Shown here: positions 35,327 to 38,186 of the stretch, in pieces
How the letters are laid out: the number at the start of each line of letters is the position of its first letter
How positions within the stretch are numbered: the first letter of the stretch is position 1
Source: Labrenzia sp. DG1229
GTDB lineage: Bacteria > Pseudomonadota > Alphaproteobacteria > Rhizobiales > Stappiaceae
Length of the DNA stretch: 38,186 bases
Assembly: GCF_000521215.1 (NCBI RefSeq)
Contig: NZ_KI928920.1
Coordinates: 1 to 38,186 of the forward strand
Direction of reading: 5' to 3'
Position numbers and translations under genes: made by a program
Notes under the pieces: generated by a model
What the model was told of the DNA's origin: nothing
Database searches by the model: none
Seen by the model: the letters and a program-made list of their open reading frames with translations, nothing else

Positions 35327-35974
35327 ATGCATTCGGGCGAGCCTCTTTTTCCATTCGAGACAGATCAGGACGCGAACAACAAGATCGGCCGCGTCCTGAT
35401 CATCGCTTGCGGTGCGCTCGCACGCGAGATTGTCGCCATTCGTGATCTGAACGGCCTCGACCATATCGACCTGACCTGCCTGCCGGCCAAGCTGCACAAC
35501 ACGCCGGACAAGATACCCGACGAGGTCCGTCGCGCTATTCTCCTGAATCAGGACGTTTATTCCGAAATCCTCATCGGTTATGGCGACTGTGGAACCGGTG
35601 GCCTTCTTGACAAGGTGCTGGAGGAAACCGGTGCCAAACGCATCGAAGGTGCGCATTGCTACGCGTTCTTTTCCGGCCTGGAAGAATTCGAGAAAATTGC
35701 AGAGGAAGAACTCGGTACATTTTATCTGACCGATTTCCTTGCACGCCACTTCCAGACAATGGTCATCGAACCGCTCGGTCTCGACTGGCATCCGCATCTC
35801 AGGGACATGTATTTCGCCCACTACAAGCGGCTGGTCTATCTCGCCCAGACCGACAATCCGAAACTTGAGGCAGCTGCCCGTGAGGCCGCCGAGAGGCTCC
35901 AGCTGGAATATGAGATACGCCGAACAGGATACGGGATGCTTTCGACCTTTCTCGGCGGCACAAACGAACCTTGA
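35327..35974 (+). CDS. DUF1638 protein
   Basis: A 215-residue cytoplasmic protein of the DUF1638 family, which recurs in corrinoid methyltransferase clusters. Four conserved-looking cysteines stand at residues 28 (IIACGALA), 51 (LTCLPA), 88 (YGDCGTGG) and 111 (AHCYAFFSG), with His57 and His110 nearby, so metal binding is conceivable. The ATG at 35327 has GAAGGGG upstream; a GTG at 35306 is an alternative. It lies 25 bases after the corrinoid gene. Its function is unknown; a role in cobalamin handling or reactivation is a guess from context. Confidence 0.85.
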   Translation: MHSGEPLFPFETDQDANNKIGRVLIIACGALAREIVAIRDLNGLDHIDLTCLPAKLHNTPDKIPDEVRRAILLNQDVYSEILIGYGDCGTGGLLDKVLEETGAKRIEGAHCYAFFSGLEEFEKIAEEELGTFYLTDFLARHFQTMVIEPLGLDWHPHLRDMYFAHYKRLVYLAQTDNPKLEAAAREAAERLQLEYEIRRTGYGMLSTFLGGTNEP

Positions 35975-36077
35975 TACGGCTTTATGAACAGGTCGGTTTT
36001 CAGCACGCTCATGCCGCTATCAGGCGACCTGAAATTGGTGACTTCCGGCAAACATGCTCTCAGAGGAAAGAGAGAAA

Positions 36078-36380
36078 ATGGCGCAGAAAATTTTCGTTTT
36101 TTGGCGTGATATCCCGGCGCAGATCCTGGTGAAAAAAGGGCGCAAGTCCGCGCGCCGTGAATTGCCGACCATGTTCATGGAGGCCATTGATGCCTGCGCC
36201 ATGCGCGTCGGAGCCAAGGATAGCGAAGCTTACATGGCCGAATGGCGCCGAACCGATCCCGTCGAGGTCACTGACGACCTGGAGACGGAAGCGGAAACGG
36301 CATTGAGCGAGTTGCTCGCCGCCTATCCGAAAGACCGATTGAAAACCCTTCTTGCAAGTGGAGGCACCGAGAATGACTGA
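36078..36380 (+). CDS. 'Virulence factor' domain small protein (PF13769-like)
   Basis: A 100-residue basic/acidic protein starting AQKIFVFWRDIPAQILVKKG and containing a conserved KSARRELPTMFMEAIDACAM stretch. Databases label this family 'virulence factor', but here it sits between the DUF1638 and MTHFR-like genes of the methyl-transfer operon, so it is more plausibly a partner of those enzymes. The gene overlaps the next start by eight bases. The preceding gap of 103 bases could hold a secondary promoter. Good purine-rich GAGGAAAGAGAG lies before the ATG. Confidence 0.8.
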   Translation: MAQKIFVFWRDIPAQILVKKGRKSARRELPTMFMEAIDACAMRVGAKDSEAYMAEWRRTDPVEVTDDLETEAETALSELLAAYPKDRLKTLLASGGTEND

Positions 36381-37263
36381 GCAGCGCCTTTTGGCCAATG
36401 GGCGCCTCGCCGCCTCCACCGAGATGTCACCGAAACAGGTCGTCGAAAAATCCGAGGTCCTGGTGAACATTCCCGCCGGCACTCAGGTTTATGTGACCGA
36501 CCTGGGCAATGCCTCGGAAGACATGATTGTCCAGGCGACCCGTACGCTGACGGACCACAATCTCATTGCCGTGCCGCACATGGCCGCGCGTCGCTATCCC
36601 TCTCTCGAGGCCTTTGAACGCAGGATCACGCGCCTGACACAGGAAGGTGGTGCGACCGAAGTACTGGCGATTGCCGGCGAAGCTGAAAAAGCCGGTCCGC
36701 TGACCTCGTCGGTTGCCCTGCTGGAGACCGGTCTGTTCGACACTCTCGGCATCCGGAAAATCGCCGTCGCAGGTCATCCTGAGGGCGCTCCAGACATCAA
36801 GCCGGATGCAATCAGGTCCTTTTTGATGCGCAAACACGAACTGGCTGCCGAAAGCGATGCGGAATTCCGGATCGTGACGCAGTTCGGCTTCGACCCGCAC
36901 CGCGTCAGCCTCTGGCTGGACGAGCTGCGGGAATGGGGTAATGCCTTCCCCGTTCACATTGGCGTCGCAGGACCGGCCAAGATGACGACACTTCTGAAAT
37001 ACGCTGCGTTTGCCGGTGTCGAAAACTCTCTGAACTTTCTCAAGAAACGCGGTGGTGCGGTGGTCTCCATGCTGGCTGGATACGATCCGAACACAATGGT
37101 GGAGCCGCTGGAGACACGTGTCACCAGCCAACCTGGAACGCAGCTTGAGCAGATCCACGTCTATCCCTTTGGTGGCATCCAGAAAACCGCGGACTGGCTG
37201 CATGGCCGCGGGAGCTGGTCCTTTCAACCCTCATCATCCATGACTGCCAACGAGAGCGCTTAA
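36373..37263 (+). CDS. Methylenetetrahydrofolate reductase-like protein (MetF family)
   Basis: A 296-residue protein, the exact size of E. coli MetF, in the methyl-THF/methylene-THF interconverting family. Family features seen are the N-terminal ASTEMSPKQ segment with a Glu at the general-acid position, VTDLGNASEDMIVQATRTL, ITRLTQEGGATEVLAIAGE, IAVAGHPEGAP near residue 134, and RIVTQFGFDP near 170 with the barrel end KRGGAVVSMLAGYDP. It differs from housekeeping MetF and belongs to the subtype found in corrinoid clusters. It overlaps the small protein gene before it by eight bases and abuts the next gene directly. In this operon it would oxidise the methyl-THF formed by the next enzyme. Start ATG at 36373 has GGAG upstream. 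Confidence 0.85.
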   Translation: MTEQRLLANGRLAASTEMSPKQVVEKSEVLVNIPAGTQVYVTDLGNASEDMIVQATRTLTDHNLIAVPHMAARRYPSLEAFERRITRLTQEGGATEVLAIAGEAEKAGPLTSSVALLETGLFDTLGIRKIAVAGHPEGAPDIKPDAIRSFLMRKHELAAESDAEFRIVTQFGFDPHRVSLWLDELREWGNAFPVHIGVAGPAKMTTLLKYAAFAGVENSLNFLKKRGGAVVSMLAGYDPNTMVEPLETRVTSQPGTQLEQIHVYPFGGIQKTADWLHGRGSWSFQPSSSMTANESA

Positions 37264-38186
37264 ATGACACGCACAGTCGTCGCATCCGCCACAAAGGAAA
37301 TCATCATCGGTTTCGACCAACCGTTCTGCGTAATCGGCGAGCGGATCAACCCGACCGGACGCAAGAAGCTGGCGGCCGAGATGGTTGAGGGCAACTTCGA
37401 AACGGTGAAGGCCGATGCCCTTGCACAGGTCGCCGCCGGCGCCACAATGCTTGACATCAACGCGGGAGTTACCGCTGTCAACCCGAACGAGACCGAGCCT
37501 CCGCTTCTGGTAAAAACTCTTGAAATAGTTCAGGAGCTTACAGATATCCCTTTGTCTATCGATTCATCCGTGACCGAAGCCATCAAGGCAGGTCTCGAAA
37601 CGGCGAAGGGCCGCCCACTGGTAAATTCGGTGACAGGTGAGGAAGAAAAGCTCGAGGCAATCCTGCCGCTGATCAAGAAGTACAACGTCCCCGTGGTTGC
37701 TATTTCGAACGACGAAACGGGAATTTCGGAAGATCCGGATGTGCGCTTCGCAGTGGCAAAGAAGATCGTGGAGCACGCAGCCGACTACGGCATTCCCGCG
37801 CACGACATAGTCGTGGACCCGCTCGTCATGCCGATCGGTGCCATGGGAACGGCCGGACTCCAGGTCTTCAAGCTGTTGCGTCGCCTGCGCGACGAATTGA
37901 AGGTCAACACGACTTGCGGCCTGTCCAACGTTTCCTTTGGCCTTCCGCACCGTCACGGCATCAACGCCGGTTTCATTCCGATGGTAATCGGCGCCGGCAT
38001 GACGTCGGCAATCATGAACCCGTGCCGTCCTCAGGAAATGGAAGCGGTCCGTGCGGCCAACGTGCTGAACGGGACCGACCCGAACTGCCAGGATTGGATC
38101 ATGACATACCGGGATCACAAGCCAGCAGCTTCAGGTGCAACGGCGGCGCCAGCGGAAGGTGGTGCCTCTTCCGGTGGGCGCCGCAG
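37264..38186 (+). CDS. Methyl-THF:corrinoid methyltransferase (pterin-binding, MtvB/AcsE-like), 3' end beyond window
   Basis: 307 residues are visible before the right edge. The pterin-binding barrel (DHPS-like) has FCVIGERINPTGRKKLAAEM near residue 21, GATMLDINAG near 60, LSIDSS near 98, LVNSVTGEEEKL near 119, DIVVDPLVMPIGA near 180 and TTCGLSNVSFGLP near 217, the signatures of enzymes that move a methyl group between THF and a corrinoid protein. A Pro/Ala/Gly-rich tail begins near residue 286. The ATG directly follows the MTHFR-like stop codon. It should accept the methyl from the corrinoid protein at 34597 and give methyl-THF. Confidence 0.9.
   Translation, partial: MTRTVVASATKEIIIGFDQPFCVIGERINPTGRKKLAAEMVEGNFETVKADALAQVAAGATMLDINAGVTAVNPNETEPPLLVKTLEIVQELTDIPLSIDSSVTEAIKAGLETAKGRPLVNSVTGEEEKLEAILPLIKKYNVPVVAISNDETGISEDPDVRFAVAKKIVEHAADYGIPAHDIVVDPLVMPIGAMGTAGLQVFKLLRRLRDELKVNTTCGLSNVSFGLPHRHGINAGFIPMVIGAGMTSAIMNPCRPQEMEAVRAANVLNGTDPNCQDWIMTYRDHKPAASGATAAPAEGGASSGGRR

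Overview
The window is chromosomal DNA from an alphaproteobacterium. The protein families and gene neighbourhoods (threonine dehydrogenase/KBL pair, aerobic corrinoid methyl-transfer operon, TPR glycosyltransferase with a nonulosonate cluster) suggest a marine Roseibium/Labrenzia- or Rhodobacterales-like genome. That placement is from family recognition only; no rRNA or tRNA gene is visible.

Left part (1-11.6 kb): a partial unknown gene runs off the left edge, followed by an orphan ATP-grasp protein. Next is a surface- or flagellin-glycan block: a TPR protein fused to a GT-B-like glycosyltransferase (+ strand) converges on a minus-strand operon of NeuB-like synthase, methyltransferase, CMP-nonulosonate synthetase fused to a degenerate HAD domain, and a second methyltransferase. 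A TylF-like methyltransferase and a ferredoxin-NADP reductase lie upstream. A GbdR/GlxA-type AraC regulator with a one-base frameshift closes the block at a clear terminator.

Middle part (11.6-24.8 kb): accessory DNA. It holds a GT51-like protein with an altered catalytic motif, an IS5-family remnant, a TauE/SafE permease, an isochorismatase divergent from a GlxA-type regulator, and a YcaQ-like DNA glycosylase. It then has an apparent solute-uptake locus (HAD phosphatase, AfuA/Fe3+-type binding protein, two-module permease, ATPase, SorC regulator), and a more complete IS5-family element with a frameshifted transposase. A 42-bp imperfect repeat occurs at 11.62 and 17.26 kb.

Right part (24.8-38.2 kb): an unrecognised gene, then a translationally coupled minus-strand operon kbl (frameshifted) - cysteine-synthase-like - tdh under an XRE-cupin regulator. 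Next come formate-THF ligase (fhs) and a secreted protein with seven peptidoglycan-binding-like repeats. Last is a plus-strand operon encoding a corrinoid protein, DUF1638 protein, 'virulence factor' small protein, MTHFR-like protein and a methyl-THF:corrinoid methyltransferase that runs off the right edge.

Functionally the right part is a one-carbon block. Methyl groups captured on the corrinoid protein could pass to THF, be oxidised by the MTHFR-like protein, and leave as formate through Fhs with ATP gain, while threonine cleavage by Tdh/KBL would supply glycine. The substrate methyltransferase and the corrinoid reactivase are not in the window. Three single-base frameshifts (AraC regulator, kbl, transposase) all fall in short homopolymer or trinucleotide runs and could be real lesions or sequence errors.
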